From assembly GCF_000429265.1 (NCBI RefSeq), contig NZ_AUBN01000014.1, positions 1 to 64,000 on the forward strand: a DNA stretch of 64,000 nt. The letters run 5' to 3'. Below the pieces are notes generated by a model. That model ran no database searches. It was given only the letters and a program-made list of their open reading frames with translations, and was not told the origin of the DNA. A program made the position numbers and the translations under genes. Each line of letters starts with the position of its first letter. Position 1 is the stretch's first letter. This document shows positions 25,909 through 35,840 of the stretch, in pieces. The stretch is from Actinomyces gerencseriae DSM 6844 (GTDB lineage Bacteria > Actinomycetota > Actinomycetes > Actinomycetales > Actinomycetaceae).

Positions 25909-27503
25909 CTCTCCGGTTGGGTCGGGAAGGGTGGATCGGGGCTCTCAGTATCGTCGGAGGCGGCACGCGGATCGGACGCCCTCGGACCGGCGCCGCCCGG
26001 ACCGACGGCGGGCTCGCCGTCCAGGACGACAGTACGCCCGTTCCCGCCCGCGGGCGTGGAGGTCGGGCCGCCGGCGCCCGTCCGAGCGGCCGCGAGGACG
26101 GCCTCCCCGGGATCCTCGTCGAGCGCCTCGTGGGACTCGCGGGGGGCGGCCTCGGGGTGCTCGAGACCGTCGCCGGCCTCCTTCGCGCGCCGACGCCGCA
26201 GGTCGTGGGCCACCCACAGGGCGTAGGGCACGAGCTGGCACACGATCACCGTGATGACCGAGCCGGCCAGCGGCCCCGCCGCCCCCAGGGGGGCGATGAG
26301 CACCCAGGACAGCGCCAGGTTCGCCGGCACCACGATGAGCACGGGCAGCATCTGGGCGCGCAGCCCCCGCGGATCGGTCATGTACATGCCCAGGGGCTGC
26401 TTGGCGGCCTCGACGACGACGTTGGCCACGTTGGCCACCAGCAGCGCCGTCGGCAGGACGATCTGCCCCTTGGACAGCAGCGGGGCGGCCCACGGCGCCA
26501 CCGCCGCCAGGCAGACGCCCAGCGCGCCCCCCGACGCCGCGAAGGCGGCGGCCGCCCCGAAGGGGGACTCGACGCGGCCGTCGGCGCGCGCCTTGGCGAA
26601 GTGCGGCCACATGGCCATGCCCGTGGCCGTCACCGTCTGCGTGAGCATGTTGAAGAGCTGGAAGGCGAGGTTGTACTGGGCCAGGGTCTGCCCGCCCCCC
26701 AGGTGGGACAGCAGCAGGCGATCGGTCTGGAAGGCGATCGGGATGACGAGGGCCTGGACGAGCGAGGGGCCCGCGGTGTCGATGATCTTCACCCCGCGCA
26801 CCCGGTGCAGTCGGGGCACGTCGCGCAGCGCCCCCGCCAGCAGGGGGCGGGTGGCCCGCCAGGCCACGACCACGCAGATGATCGACACGAGGGTGTTGGC
26901 CACGTAGGACAGCCCCGACACGGCATTGCCCGCGTCGATGCGGGCAATGACGACGACCAGCAGCATGCAGGTCAGGGCCGGGGAGACGACCCCCTGGCTG
27001 ATCACCTGGGTGGCGGTGCGCCCCATGCCCACGACGACCCGCTGGCCGACGCTCAGCGGCAGGGCCGCGGCGTACACCAGCAGGCAGAAGGAGGCGGTGG
27101 CCCCGCCGCCATCCATCAGCTTGGCGCCCAGGAGGGTCGGCCACGCGCCCAGCAGCCCGAGCACGATGCCGGTGGTGGCGATGACGAGCGCGGACCCGAG
27201 GAGCACGCGGATCGCGGTGGTCAGAGTCCGTCGCACGATCATGTCGTGACGAAGATCGCTCGACCCGGCCACCGTGTTGAGGATCACCGCGCCGATGCCC
27301 AGATCGGTGAACGGCATGAGGTTCGGGAAGGACGCCAGCAGCCCGTACTGGGCGTAGGCGTCGGCGCCGAAGTGGCTGGTGATGAGCCGGGTGTTGATCA
27401 GGCCGAAGATCCCGGCCGCCCCCATGACGACGATCTTGGCCAGCGCGGTGCGGCGCACCGGCCCCCAGGCGCCGGACCGAGGCGCCGAACGAGTCCAAGT
27501 CAT
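25905..27503 (-). CDS. Wzx-like polysaccharide flippase
   Basis: A 532-residue MOP-superfamily membrane protein. The first 420 residues form about 12-14 hydrophobic helices, beginning ALAKIVVMGAAGIFGLINTR. Family-typical features are FGADAYAQYGLL in the first loop, FTDLGIGAVILNTVA and ALVIPIAFQTDRLLLSHLGG. The C-terminal 110 residues are a cytoplasmic, acidic and Gly/Pro-rich tail, an unusual length for a flippase. It likely moves the polyprenyl-linked repeat unit across the membrane. The ATG has GGTGAGGAG upstream. It is co-translated with the CDP-alcohol transferase and divergent from the initiating transferase. Confidence 0.82.
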   Translation of the reverse strand: MTWTRSAPRSGAWGPVRRTALAKIVVMGAAGIFGLINTRLITSHFGADAYAQYGLLASFPNLMPFTDLGIGAVILNTVAGSSDLRHDMIVRRTLTTAIRVLLGSALVIATTGIVLGLLGAWPTLLGAKLMDGGGATASFCLLVYAAALPLSVGQRVVVGMGRTATQVISQGVVSPALTCMLLVVVIARIDAGNAVSGLSYVANTLVSIICVVVAWRATRPLLAGALRDVPRLHRVRGVKIIDTAGPSLVQALVIPIAFQTDRLLLSHLGGGQTLAQYNLAFQLFNMLTQTVTATGMAMWPHFAKARADGRVESPFGAAAAFAASGGALGVCLAAVAPWAAPLLSKGQIVLPTALLVANVANVVVEAAKQPLGMYMTDPRGLRAQMLPVLIVVPANLALSWVLIAPLGAAGPLAGSVITVIVCQLVPYALWVAHDLRRRRAKEAGDGLEHPEAAPRESHEALDEDPGEAVLAAARTGAGGPTSTPAGGNGRTVVLDGEPAVGPGGAGPRASDPRAASDDTESPDPPFPTQPER

Positions 27504-27799
27504 GGGACGATCTCCTCACCAAAAGCTGGTCAAGGGTGGATAATATGGGAGATGCGCGCGTAGGGTGACTCCTCTCACGCGCGTTCCGCCAGGGGTCGTC
27601 GTCACGGTAGCATCATCGGACGACCGCCCCGACGGCGGTCGCGACAATCGGACACGTTCAGACAAGTTCAGAGACAGTAGAGACAGTTCACAGACATCGC
27701 CTCGAAGAACTCCAGAGACGTTCTGGAGCCGGAGGCCTCAGAAGACATTCCACACCCGACCCCTGATATCCCGGACCTAACGCCATTCACGGAGACACC
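27504..27799. promoter_or_regulatory. Divergent control region of the polysaccharide locus
   Basis: On the minus strand a TATTAT -10-like hexamer at about 27539-27544 lies some 35 bases before the flippase start; the matching -35 is weak. On the plus strand 27654-27694 carries repeated GTTCAGAC, GTTCAGAGAC and GTTCACAGAC. A hairpin CTCCAGA-GACG-TTCTGGAG at about 27710-27728 lies in the leader of the sugar-phosphate transferase gene, whose TTG start has GGAG five bases upstream. Confidence 0.45.
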
Positions 27800-29275
27800 T
27801 TGCAGCCCACAATCCCGCTCCAGTCCCCACAGCGCTCCGCCTCGAGGCGCTCGCTGCGGGCGGGCGCGCGCGGCTACCTCCCCCCGCTGGACTCGCCCGG
27901 CTTCACCTCCTGGCCCGTCATGCGCCGCGACCTGCTCACCTGGCTCCTCCTGGGCGACCTCGCCGCCATCGTGGCGCCCACGCTGCTGCGCGCCCTGCTC
28001 AGCTCGACCGACGTCCTCGCGGCGTTCATGACCCTCGCCACCGGCACAGCCACGATGCTGCTGGCCTGGGCCCTCGGATCGCTGCGGGTCGATGTCGTCG
28101 ACCAGGCCCGTTCCGGGTGGGGCCGTCTGCTGACCGCGGCGGCGGTGATCGCGCCGATCGCCATCATCGTCAACCAGGCCCCCCCGCTGTCGTCCTCCAC
28201 CATCGTCCTCCTCGTCCTGCTCGCCGTCCAGACCGCACTGGCCATCGTCAACAGGAGCATCGAGAGCGCCTGGCTGCGCCGCTGCCGCATGGACGGCCAC
28301 GGCCTGCGCCGCACGCTCATCGTCATGGGCACGGGCGCGGAGGTCATCCTGCGTCAGCTGCACCGCCACCCGGGCGACGGCTTCCTGGTCGTCGGCTACC
28401 TGTCGGCCACCACCAGCCGCTCCCCCTCGGCCGCTCCCCTGGGCGACGCCGACTCGATCAGGCACACGGTCAACTCCGAGCACATCGACGTCGTCATGAC
28501 CCTCGGCGGCGTGACGCCGGACTCGCTGGTCTCCATCATGCGGGCCCTGGAGACGACCTCAGCCCGCCTCGTCGTCGCCCCCGGTCTCCAGGACGTCGTT
28601 CCCGGACGCATGCGCGGCCTGCCGGTCACGCACGGCTGGAGCGGTCTCATCGACGTGCGCCTGCGCCGGGTGCGGCTGGTGACGAAGGACCTCATCGACC
28701 GCCTCGCCGCCATCGCGCTTCTCCTCGTCGCCGGACCGGTCCTCCTCACCGCCGCCGCGGCGATCCGCCTGGACTCCCCCGGTCCCGCCTTCTACACCCA
28801 GACCCGCGTGGGGGAACGGGGCCGGCACTTCACCATGTTCAAGCTCCGCTCGATGTACATCGACGCGGACGCGCGCCGTGCGGCCGTCGTCGCCGCCGGC
28901 GGAGACGCGGGCAACAAGGTGCTCTTCAAGGACCGCCAGGATCCCCGCATCACCCGGGTGGGGCGCATCCTGCGCCGCACCTCCCTGGACGAGCTGCCCC
29001 AGCTCCTCAATGTGCTGCGCGGGGACATGAGCCTGGTCGGTCCCCGGCCGGCGCTGCCCCAGGAGGTCGCCGAGTACGACGCCGAGGCCCGTCGCCGTCT
29101 CCTCGTCAAACCGGGGCTGACCGGCCTGTGGCAGGTCTCGGGACGCTCGGATCTGTCCTGGGACTCCACGGTCGCCCTGGATCGGCACTACGTCGAGAAT
29201 CGCGGCGCACAGCTCGACGTGGAGATCCTGGCCAACACTCTGAAGGCGGTCGTCGGGGGACGGGGAGCCTACTGA
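27800..29275 (+). CDS. Polyprenyl glycosylphosphotransferase (initiating sugar-phosphate transferase)
   Basis: A 491-residue membrane enzyme that starts repeat-unit synthesis by moving a sugar-1-phosphate from a nucleotide sugar to undecaprenyl phosphate. The N-terminal part has four to five helices and a CoA-binding-like domain (TLIVMGTGAEVILRQLHRHP). The C-terminal catalytic domain has a further hydrophobic segment (LAAIALLLVAGPVLLTAAA), then SPGPAFYTQTRVGERGRHF, FKLRSMY, LDELPQLLNVLRGDMSLVGP and KPGLTGLWQVSGRSDLSWD. All these are WbaP/CpsE-type motifs. TTG is the best start because GGAG precedes it and no ATG is near. The stop overlaps the next start by one base. Confidence 0.9.
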   Translation: MQPTIPLQSPQRSASRRSLRAGARGYLPPLDSPGFTSWPVMRRDLLTWLLLGDLAAIVAPTLLRALLSSTDVLAAFMTLATGTATMLLAWALGSLRVDVVDQARSGWGRLLTAAAVIAPIAIIVNQAPPLSSSTIVLLVLLAVQTALAIVNRSIESAWLRRCRMDGHGLRRTLIVMGTGAEVILRQLHRHPGDGFLVVGYLSATTSRSPSAAPLGDADSIRHTVNSEHIDVVMTLGGVTPDSLVSIMRALETTSARLVVAPGLQDVVPGRMRGLPVTHGWSGLIDVRLRRVRLVTKDLIDRLAAIALLLVAGPVLLTAAAAIRLDSPGPAFYTQTRVGERGRHFTMFKLRSMYIDADARRAAVVAAGGDAGNKVLFKDRQDPRITRVGRILRRTSLDELPQLLNVLRGDMSLVGPRPALPQEVAEYDAEARRRLLVKPGLTGLWQVSGRSDLSWDSTVALDRHYVENRGAQLDVEILANTLKAVVGGRGAY

Positions 29276-29718
29276 TGCTCACCGGCTACGTACCCGGTGG
29301 CTTCGACATGCTCCACATCGGTCATCTCAACATCCTCACCTCCGCCGCCGCGCGGTGCGACCGCCTTGTCGTGGGGGTGGCCACCGACGACTCCCTGGAG
29401 CGCATGAAGGGGCGCCCGCCCATCGTGCCCCAAGCCGAGAGAATGGCCCTGGTCAGCGCCCTGCGAATGGTCGACGCGGTCGTGCCGGACCTCGATCAGG
29501 ACAAGCGCCTCGCCTGGGAGCGCTCCCCCTTCGATATCCTGTTCAAGGGCACCGACTGGAAGGGAACCGAGAAGGGCGACGCCCTCGAGGCGCAGATCAT
29601 GGAGGTGGGCGCACGGGTGGTCTATCTGCCCTACACCCCCACCACCTCCTCGACCATGCTGCGTCGTGTGCTCGCTCAGGAGGTTGCTGCGCGCACCCCC
29701 GTGCCGGACGGGAGGTGA
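29275..29718 (+). CDS. TagD-like cytidylyltransferase
   Basis: A 147-residue nucleotidyltransferase. GGFDMLHIGHLNIL holds the HIGH-type HxGH motif, VVGVATDDSLERMKGRPPIV and AERMALVSALRMVDAVV match the glycerol-3-phosphate and ethanolamine-phosphate cytidylyltransferase family, and the late TTSSTMLRR replaces the ISST.I(I/L)R.I motif. It would make a CDP-alcohol from CTP and a phospho-alcohol. CDP-glycerol is the most likely product given glpK in the same window, but CDP-ribitol or another is possible. It is co-translated with the upstream initiating transferase and pairs logically with the CDP-alcohol transferase at 25153. Confidence 0.82.
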   Translation: MLTGYVPGGFDMLHIGHLNILTSAAARCDRLVVGVATDDSLERMKGRPPIVPQAERMALVSALRMVDAVVPDLDQDKRLAWERSPFDILFKGTDWKGTEKGDALEAQIMEVGARVVYLPYTPTTSSTMLRRVLAQEVAARTPVPDGR

Positions 29719-29724
29719 CTACGA

Positions 29725-32700
29725 GTGCGCATTCACGTGCCGCGACGCCCACGCCTGCGTCGCGGTTCCCCGTTGGCGCGCCGCAGGCTGTCCACCGTGC
29801 TCGTGTTCCTGGCGTTCGCCGCGCTGGCGGCCGCGGCCTGGTTCCACAAGGGGGCCTCGCAGGCCGACGTCGAGCTCAACGACGGCGGGGTATGGGTCAC
29901 CAGCACCACCCAGCACCTCGTGGCGCGATTGAACTACCCCTCCCGTCAGGTCGACGGCGCCATCCGCACGGCCTCGGACAGCTTCGACGTCACCCAGAGC
30001 GCCGACCACGTCCTGGTCCCGGACACGGCCGCCTCCTCCGTCTCCACCGTGGACCCCACGACCGTCTCGCTGTCCGCGGGGACGCCGCTGACCAGTGGCG
30101 TCACCGTCTCCCAGGGCGCCGACCGGGTCATCTCCGTCAACTCCGTCGAAGGCACCGTGCGCGCCACCACGGTCAGCACCGTCGGCTCGCTATCGACGTC
30201 CCCGGCGCTCATCGAGAACACGCCGGACGTCGTGGCGGTGGCCGGAACCGACGGCTCCGTCCATGCCGTGTCCGCCAAGACCGGCACGATCACGACGGTC
30301 CCCGTGCGCTCCACCGGCTGGGACAAGCCCAGGACCGAGTCGGTGTCGCTCACGGCGGGCACGGACGTCGCCGTGACCGCCGTCGGGAAGCAGACCGTCG
30401 TCCTGGAGCGAGGCACGGGCGTGCTCCACCTGCCCGACGGCAAGACCATCGACCTGGGCGAGTCGGGGCTGTCCCTTCAGCAGCCGGGTCCCGACTCCGA
30501 CACCGTCCTGGTCGCCTCCCGCACCTCTCTGCTGAGCGTGCGCATGGACGGCTCGGGCTCCACGACGCTGCCCTCGGCCGACGAGGGGGAGGCCCCCGTC
30601 GGCGTGGCCGCCGCTCCGGTGCGCCTGGGCGGCTGCGTCTACGCCGCCTGGTCAGGATCCGGCCAGTTCGTGCGCCAGTGCTCGGGAACCACCGAGACCC
30701 GGCACGACGAGAAGCTCGCCTCCTCCACCACCCCCGTCTTCCGCGTCAACAGGGACGCCATCGTCCTCAACGACGTGGCCGAGGGCACCGTGTGGCTCCC
30801 GGACGAGGAGCTCGTGCTGGTCGAGAACTGGACGGACGTCACCTCGCAGACGGATGAGGACGCCACCCACAAGGACGACTCGGCCCAGACCAGCGAGTCC
30901 CAGTCCCTGCCCGAGCGCACCGAGGAGAACCATGCGCCCGAGGCGGTCGATGACTCCTTCGGCGCGCGTCCGGGCCGCTCCACCATTCTGCCGGTGCTGG
31001 CCAACGACTCCGACCAGGACGGCGACGTGCTCACCGCGACCCCCGGTGAGGGCGCGGCCGGCAGCGTGGTGACGCAGGCGCAGGACGGCCTGGCCCTGCG
31101 CCTGAACACGGCCGAGGACGCCACGGGCACCCTCACGATCCCCTACACGGCCGACGACGGGAGGGGCCTGTCCGACTCCGCCGTGGCCACCGTCGAGGTG
31201 CACCCCTGGGACGTCAACGGAGCCCCCGAGCAGAACACGACGCCGAAGATCGTGGTCTCGGGCACGGCCTCCGCCTCCGCCAGCGTGCTGGGCACCTGGC
31301 AGGACCCCGACGGGGACACCCTCTACCTGGTCTCCGCCCAGGGCGAGGGCCTGGACGTGCGCACGACGAACGAGGGCACGGTCACGGTACGGGATCTGAC
31401 GGGGACCCCGGGCACCCGCCCATTGACGGTGGTCGTCTCCGACGGCCGCGAGACGACCTCGGGGACGGTCGATGTGGACGTGCAGTCCGCCGACGCGGCG
31501 GTGCCGATCGCCAACGCCGATCACGTCCACGTCGTCGCCGGCTCCCAGACGGTCTTCTCGCCGCTCGACAACGACTCCTCCCCGACCGGGGAGCCGCTGA
31601 GCCTGGCGGGCCTGGAGGAGGCCCCCGCGGGGACCACCGCCGAGATCAACCGGCAGGCGGGCACCGTCACGTTCAAGGCGGAGGCCGCGGGAACCTACTA
31701 CCTCACCTACGACGTCTCGGCCGGCGCGGCGGTGGCCCAGGGCGTGGTGCGCGTCGATGTCGCGGCCGCCTCCGACTCCTCCGTGCCGCCCGTGCCGGAG
31801 AACGACACCGCCCTGCTGCGCGAGGGCGGCGCGGCGACGATCTCCCCCCTGGACAACGACTTCGATCCCTCAGGCGGGATCCTCGTGCTCCAGTCGGCCT
31901 CGGCGCCCCCGGAGTCGGGGGTGGCGGTCACCGTGGTCAACCACTCGCTGCTGCAGATCACCGCGGCGGGCGGCGTGCCCGAGCAGGTGGAGCTGGAGTA
32001 CGTCGTCTCCAACGGCGCCTCGACGGCGACCGGGCACGTGACGGTCGTCCCCATCTCCTCCAGCGAGGCGCAGGTCCCGGTCACGGCCTCCGACACCGCG
32101 GTGGTGCGGGTGGGCGACGTCGTCACCGTACCGGTGCTCGACAACGACACCTCGCCGTCGGGGCTGGCCCTGTCGCTGTCCGACGAGCTGGGAACCGTCG
32201 GGGACTCGCTGGGCAGCGCCTGGGTCTCCGAGGACTCCGTGCGCATGAAGGCCGGCGATATCCCGGGGCGCACGACCCTGACCTACACGGCCACCGACAC
32301 GCTGGGCCAGACCGCCACCGGCCGGCTGGACATCGAGGTGCGCGACCGCGACGACGCCTCCAACGCCGCCCCCAGCCCGCAGAACCTGGAGGCGAGCACG
32401 GTGGCGGGGGCGCCCGTCGATATCACCGTGCCGCTGGACAACATCGACGCCGACGGCGACTCGGTGAGCCTGGTGGGACTGAACCAGCCCCCGACCGGCG
32501 GCACGGTCCAGGTCGATAGCACCTGGCTGACCTACACCCCCACCGACGGCACGACGGGCACGGACACCTTCACCTACACCGTTCAGGACCGCTTCGGCGC
32601 CCAGGCGAGCGCCACGGTGCGCGTCGGGGTGGCGCCGACCTCGGCGACGAACACGGCGCCGGTCGCCACCGACGACATGGTGATGGCCAAGCCGGGGCGC

Positions 32701-35661
32701 ACCGTGGCCGTGGACGTGGTCGACAACGACCTCGACGCCGACGGCGACAATCTCGTCCTGGAGGGCACGCCCGTTCCGGACGACGACGCCCTGGGCGTGT
32801 CCGTGCGCTCCAACCGCATCGTGCTGAACCTCCCGGCCACCGAGGGCGTCCGCACGGTGCACTACACCGTCTCCGACTCCCGAGGCGGCACCGACGTGGG
32901 CACCCTGACCGTGCAGGTGGCCGCCGACGCGCCCTCGGCCAGTCCCGTGGGCGTGGACGACTACGTGACCGTGGACAAGGTGGACGCCGACGGCTCGGTG
33001 ACCGTACCGGTGCTGGACAACGACTCCGACGCGGACGGCTCCCCCTGGGATCTGACCCTGACCACCGACGACCCGACCGCGCAGGTGGTCGACGGCGAGT
33101 CGATCCAGGTGACGGTCGGCGACGAACGGCGCTTCGTGCTCTACACGGTCACCGACGTCGACGGCCTCACGGGCAACGCCGTGGTCGTCGTGCCCGCCCG
33201 CTCCGAGCTGCGGCCGCGCCTGAACTCCACCGCGGTTCCGGTGCGCATCCCCGCGGGCCGGAGCACGGACGTGAACCTGTCGTCCTACATCGCCTCGCGC
33301 GCCGGGACCTCGCCGACGGTCACCGACACCTCCACCCTGCGCACGGGCAACGGCCTGGACTCGGCGACGGTCGGCTCGAGCGGCGGCACCGTGTCGCTGA
33401 CGCCGACGGCGGGCTTCCTCGGGCAGACCTCGGTGACGATGACGGTGGCCGACGGAACGGGCGAGGACGCCCTGAGCTCGACCCTGACACTGCCGGTCGT
33501 CGTGGAATCGACGACGAACTCCGCCCCCGTGCTCACCCCGACGCAGATCGTGGTGGCGCCCGGCGAGGGGGCCACCACCGCGGACCTGGCCGCCATGACC
33601 AAGGACCCCGACGGCGACCGCCTCTCCTTCACCGCCGGATCGGCGTCCGACGGCTTCGAGGCGAGCCTGTCCGGCTCGACGCTGTCGGTCAGCGCGGCCG
33701 CGAACGCCTCCATCGGCACCACCGGCAGTATCACCATCACGGTGAGCGACGGGACGAATCCGTCGGTGAGCGCCGAACTGCCGCTGAGGATCGTCGAGTC
33801 CACCAAGCCCCTCATGACCACGGCGCCGGCCACGCTGACCTCGGACGGCTCGCCGGTGACGGTGGACGTGGCGTCGCTGGTCACCAACCCCTTCCCCGGC
33901 AAGCCCATCACGCTCGCGGAGACCCCGGCGGTCACCTCCGGGCAGGGCAGTGTGTCGGCATCCGGAACGACCCTGACCATCAGCCCCGCCGGTGGCTTCA
34001 CCGGGCGCCTCGTCGTGGGCTACCGGGTGCTGGACGCCACCGGCTCCGCGACGCGCGCGGTCAGCGGAACGGTGACCGTGACGGTCTCGGGCGTCCCGGA
34101 TCCCCCGATCGGGGTGAGCGCGGAGCCCCGGGGCGCCTCCTCCATGTCGGTGAGCTGGACGCCCGGGGCGGACCACGGATCGACGATCACCTCCTACACC
34201 CTCACCGAGGTCGGCGGCGCCGGCACGTGGCGCTGCACGGGCTCGCCCTGCGAGGCCTCCGGCCTGCGGACGGGCGGCACCTACTCCTTCCGGGTCGTGG
34301 CCACCAACGCCTCGGGCTCCTCGGAGCCCTCGGCCGCCTCGGCGCCCACGGCGCTGTCGGCCACCCCGGAGCGGCCGACGGGCGTGACCCTCACCGGGGG
34401 CCAGGGCGAGGTCACCGCCTCGTGGGTCCCCGTGGACGCGGACGGCTGGGCCGTCTCCTACGAGGTGCAGCTCGACGACGGCCAGACACAGACGACCAGG
34501 GGAACGTCGGCGACCTTCTCCGTGGACTCCGACAGCTACGTCGCCAAGGTCCGCGCCGTCATCCCCGGAGGCGAGGCCTCGGAGTGGGCGACATCGAACG
34601 TCGCCGGGCCGTGGAGCGCCCCGGGCAAGCCCGAGGTGCGGAAGACGGACGGCGGGGTCAACATCTCCTGGAGCTCCGCGGGGCGGGCCACGGGGGTCAC
34701 CTACACCGTCAACATCTCGGGCGACGCCTCGTCGTCGGTCAGCGCCGGCACCAGCACCAGCGCGTACGTCGCCCTGTCCCCCGGCAGCTACAGCGTCACC
34801 GTGACCGCCTCCCAGGGCGGCAGCTCCGCGGAGTCGCCGTCCACGGACTTCCAGGTCACGGGCGCTCCGAGCCCGCCGTCGGCGCCGGTCATCGAGGCGC
34901 GGGGCGTCTCGGGCGCGCTCGAGGTCGTCACCCCCGCCTACGCGAGCGCGGGCAACGGCTGGACCGCCGACGAGCTCCGTGTGCAGTACTCCATCAACGG
35001 GGGCGCCAACTGGAGCGAGAGCACGCAGTTCACCGGCCTGTCGAACGGCACGGCCTACACCGTGCAGGCCCGCGTCGTCGCCACCCGCGACGGCTCGGTC
35101 TCCTCCTCGACGACCGGCAACTCGGCCACGCCCTACGGATCCCCCACCTCGCCCACGATGCACTGCGAGGCCGGTGACACCACCGTGACCTGCAGCTGGT
35201 CCGGCGGCAGCGACGGCGGCATGGCGACGACCTACGAGCTCTCCGGCCAGAGGTCCGGCACGGTGGCGGCCTCGGGCAGCGAGACGTTCACCGTCGGCCA
35301 CGGCGCCAAGGTCGAGCTGTGCGTGACCGCGAAGCAGGGCGCGAACCACGGGGCGACCAACTGCGACAGCGCGACCACCGCCGAGGAGTACTCCCGCGAC
35401 TACGAGGGCGGCGCCGAGTGGGACGCATGGGGCGTCTGGACCAAGAGGCTCACGGTCTCGCTGAGGGGCTGGCCGCCCAACAGCCAGGTCACGTGCCGCG
35501 GGACCACGTGGTGGTACTTCGAGGACTCCACGTACTCCACGACGGTCACCACCGACAGCCGCGGGAACTACAGCGACTCCCCGGTGTGGACGGGCGGCGG
35601 GTACACCGGCAGGCTCTACACGCGCGACTACAACCCGGGAACCTGGTTCAGATGCGAGTAG
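29725..35661 (+). CDS. Giant membrane-anchored Ig-like/fibronectin type III surface protein
   Basis: A 1978-residue surface protein. The GTG start has GGAGGTGA with ideal spacing, 7 bp after the upstream stop. A basic N-terminus is followed by a membrane helix (LSTVLVFLAFAALAAAAWF), so it is probably anchored with the rest outside. About 350 residues of propeller-like sequence follow. From about residue 400 there are repeated Ig/cadherin-like units, each with VPVLDNDTSPSG-, VLANDSDQDGD- or VVDNDLDADGD-type starts. fn3 modules run from about residue 1455 (PPIGVSAEPRGASSMSVSWT) to about 1810. The Cys-containing end includes WPPNSQVTCRG. It matches the fn3 protein of the bifidobacterial PFNA cluster. 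It may sense or bind extracellular ligands; the partner is unknown. Confidence 0.85.
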   Translation: MRIHVPRRPRLRRGSPLARRRLSTVLVFLAFAALAAAAWFHKGASQADVELNDGGVWVTSTTQHLVARLNYPSRQVDGAIRTASDSFDVTQSADHVLVPDTAASSVSTVDPTTVSLSAGTPLTSGVTVSQGADRVISVNSVEGTVRATTVSTVGSLSTSPALIENTPDVVAVAGTDGSVHAVSAKTGTITTVPVRSTGWDKPRTESVSLTAGTDVAVTAVGKQTVVLERGTGVLHLPDGKTIDLGESGLSLQQPGPDSDTVLVASRTSLLSVRMDGSGSTTLPSADEGEAPVGVAAAPVRLGGCVYAAWSGSGQFVRQCSGTTETRHDEKLASSTTPVFRVNRDAIVLNDVAEGTVWLPDEELVLVENWTDVTSQTDEDATHKDDSAQTSESQSLPERTEENHAPEAVDDSFGARPGRSTILPVLANDSDQDGDVLTATPGEGAAGSVVTQAQDGLALRLNTAEDATGTLTIPYTADDGRGLSDSAVATVEVHPWDVNGAPEQNTTPKIVVSGTASASASVLGTWQDPDGDTLYLVSAQGEGLDVRTTNEGTVTVRDLTGTPGTRPLTVVVSDGRETTSGTVDVDVQSADAAVPIANADHVHVVAGSQTVFSPLDNDSSPTGEPLSLAGLEEAPAGTTAEINRQAGTVTFKAEAAGTYYLTYDVSAGAAVAQGVVRVDVAAASDSSVPPVPENDTALLREGGAATISPLDNDFDPSGGILVLQSASAPPESGVAVTVVNHSLLQITAAGGVPEQVELEYVVSNGASTATGHVTVVPISSSEAQVPVTASDTAVVRVGDVVTVPVLDNDTSPSGLALSLSDELGTVGDSLGSAWVSEDSVRMKAGDIPGRTTLTYTATDTLGQTATGRLDIEVRDRDDASNAAPSPQNLEASTVAGAPVDITVPLDNIDADGDSVSLVGLNQPPTGGTVQVDSTWLTYTPTDGTTGTDTFTYTVQDRFGAQASATVRVGVAPTSATNTAPVATDDMVMAKPGRTVAVDVVDNDLDADGDNLVLEGTPVPDDDALGVSVRSNRIVLNLPATEGVRTVHYTVSDSRGGTDVGTLTVQVAADAPSASPVGVDDYVTVDKVDADGSVTVPVLDNDSDADGSPWDLTLTTDDPTAQVVDGESIQVTVGDERRFVLYTVTDVDGLTGNAVVVVPARSELRPRLNSTAVPVRIPAGRSTDVNLSSYIASRAGTSPTVTDTSTLRTGNGLDSATVGSSGGTVSLTPTAGFLGQTSVTMTVADGTGEDALSSTLTLPVVVESTTNSAPVLTPTQIVVAPGEGATTADLAAMTKDPDGDRLSFTAGSASDGFEASLSGSTLSVSAAANASIGTTGSITITVSDGTNPSVSAELPLRIVESTKPLMTTAPATLTSDGSPVTVDVASLVTNPFPGKPITLAETPAVTSGQGSVSASGTTLTISPAGGFTGRLVVGYRVLDATGSATRAVSGTVTVTVSGVPDPPIGVSAEPRGASSMSVSWTPGADHGSTITSYTLTEVGGAGTWRCTGSPCEASGLRTGGTYSFRVVATNASGSSEPSAASAPTALSATPERPTGVTLTGGQGEVTASWVPVDADGWAVSYEVQLDDGQTQTTRGTSATFSVDSDSYVAKVRAVIPGGEASEWATSNVAGPWSAPGKPEVRKTDGGVNISWSSAGRATGVTYTVNISGDASSSVSAGTSTSAYVALSPGSYSVTVTASQGGSSAESPSTDFQVTGAPSPPSAPVIEARGVSGALEVVTPAYASAGNGWTADELRVQYSINGGANWSESTQFTGLSNGTAYTVQARVVATRDGSVSSSTTGNSATPYGSPTSPTMHCEAGDTTVTCSWSGGSDGGMATTYELSGQRSGTVAASGSETFTVGHGAKVELCVTAKQGANHGATNCDSATTAEEYSRDYEGGAEWDAWGVWTKRLTVSLRGWPPNSQVTCRGTTWWYFEDSTYSTTVTTDSRGNYSDSPVWTGGGYTGRLYTRDYNPGTWFRCE

Positions 35662-35668
35662 TCCCTCC

Positions 35669-35751
35669 GCCCGCACCGGATCCGCGCCGCGGGGGCGAGC
35701 ATGACGCGGGCGGCGGCGACGGCCCCTCCCCGCCCGCACCGGATCCGCGCG
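35669..35751. repeat. Direct repeat CGCCCGCACCGGATCCGCGC, 62-bp spacing
   Basis: The 20-mer occurs at 35669 or so and again at about 35731, in the 180-bp gap between the giant surface protein gene and the MoxR gene. Confidence 0.75.
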
Positions 35752-35840
35752 GTCGGGGCCCGCGGTGCGCGACGGTAACCTACTGCGTGCGACACCGCAT
35801 CCCCCTCACACGTTCAGCTTTCTAGGAGGCACGCCCGTCC

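Noticed and set aside
31870-35739. Open frame of 1289 codons on the minus strand opposite the giant surface protein
   Set aside because: Composition artefact of high-GC codon use; His/Arg/Gly-rich with no domain, and the plus strand has clear Ig/fn3 modules.
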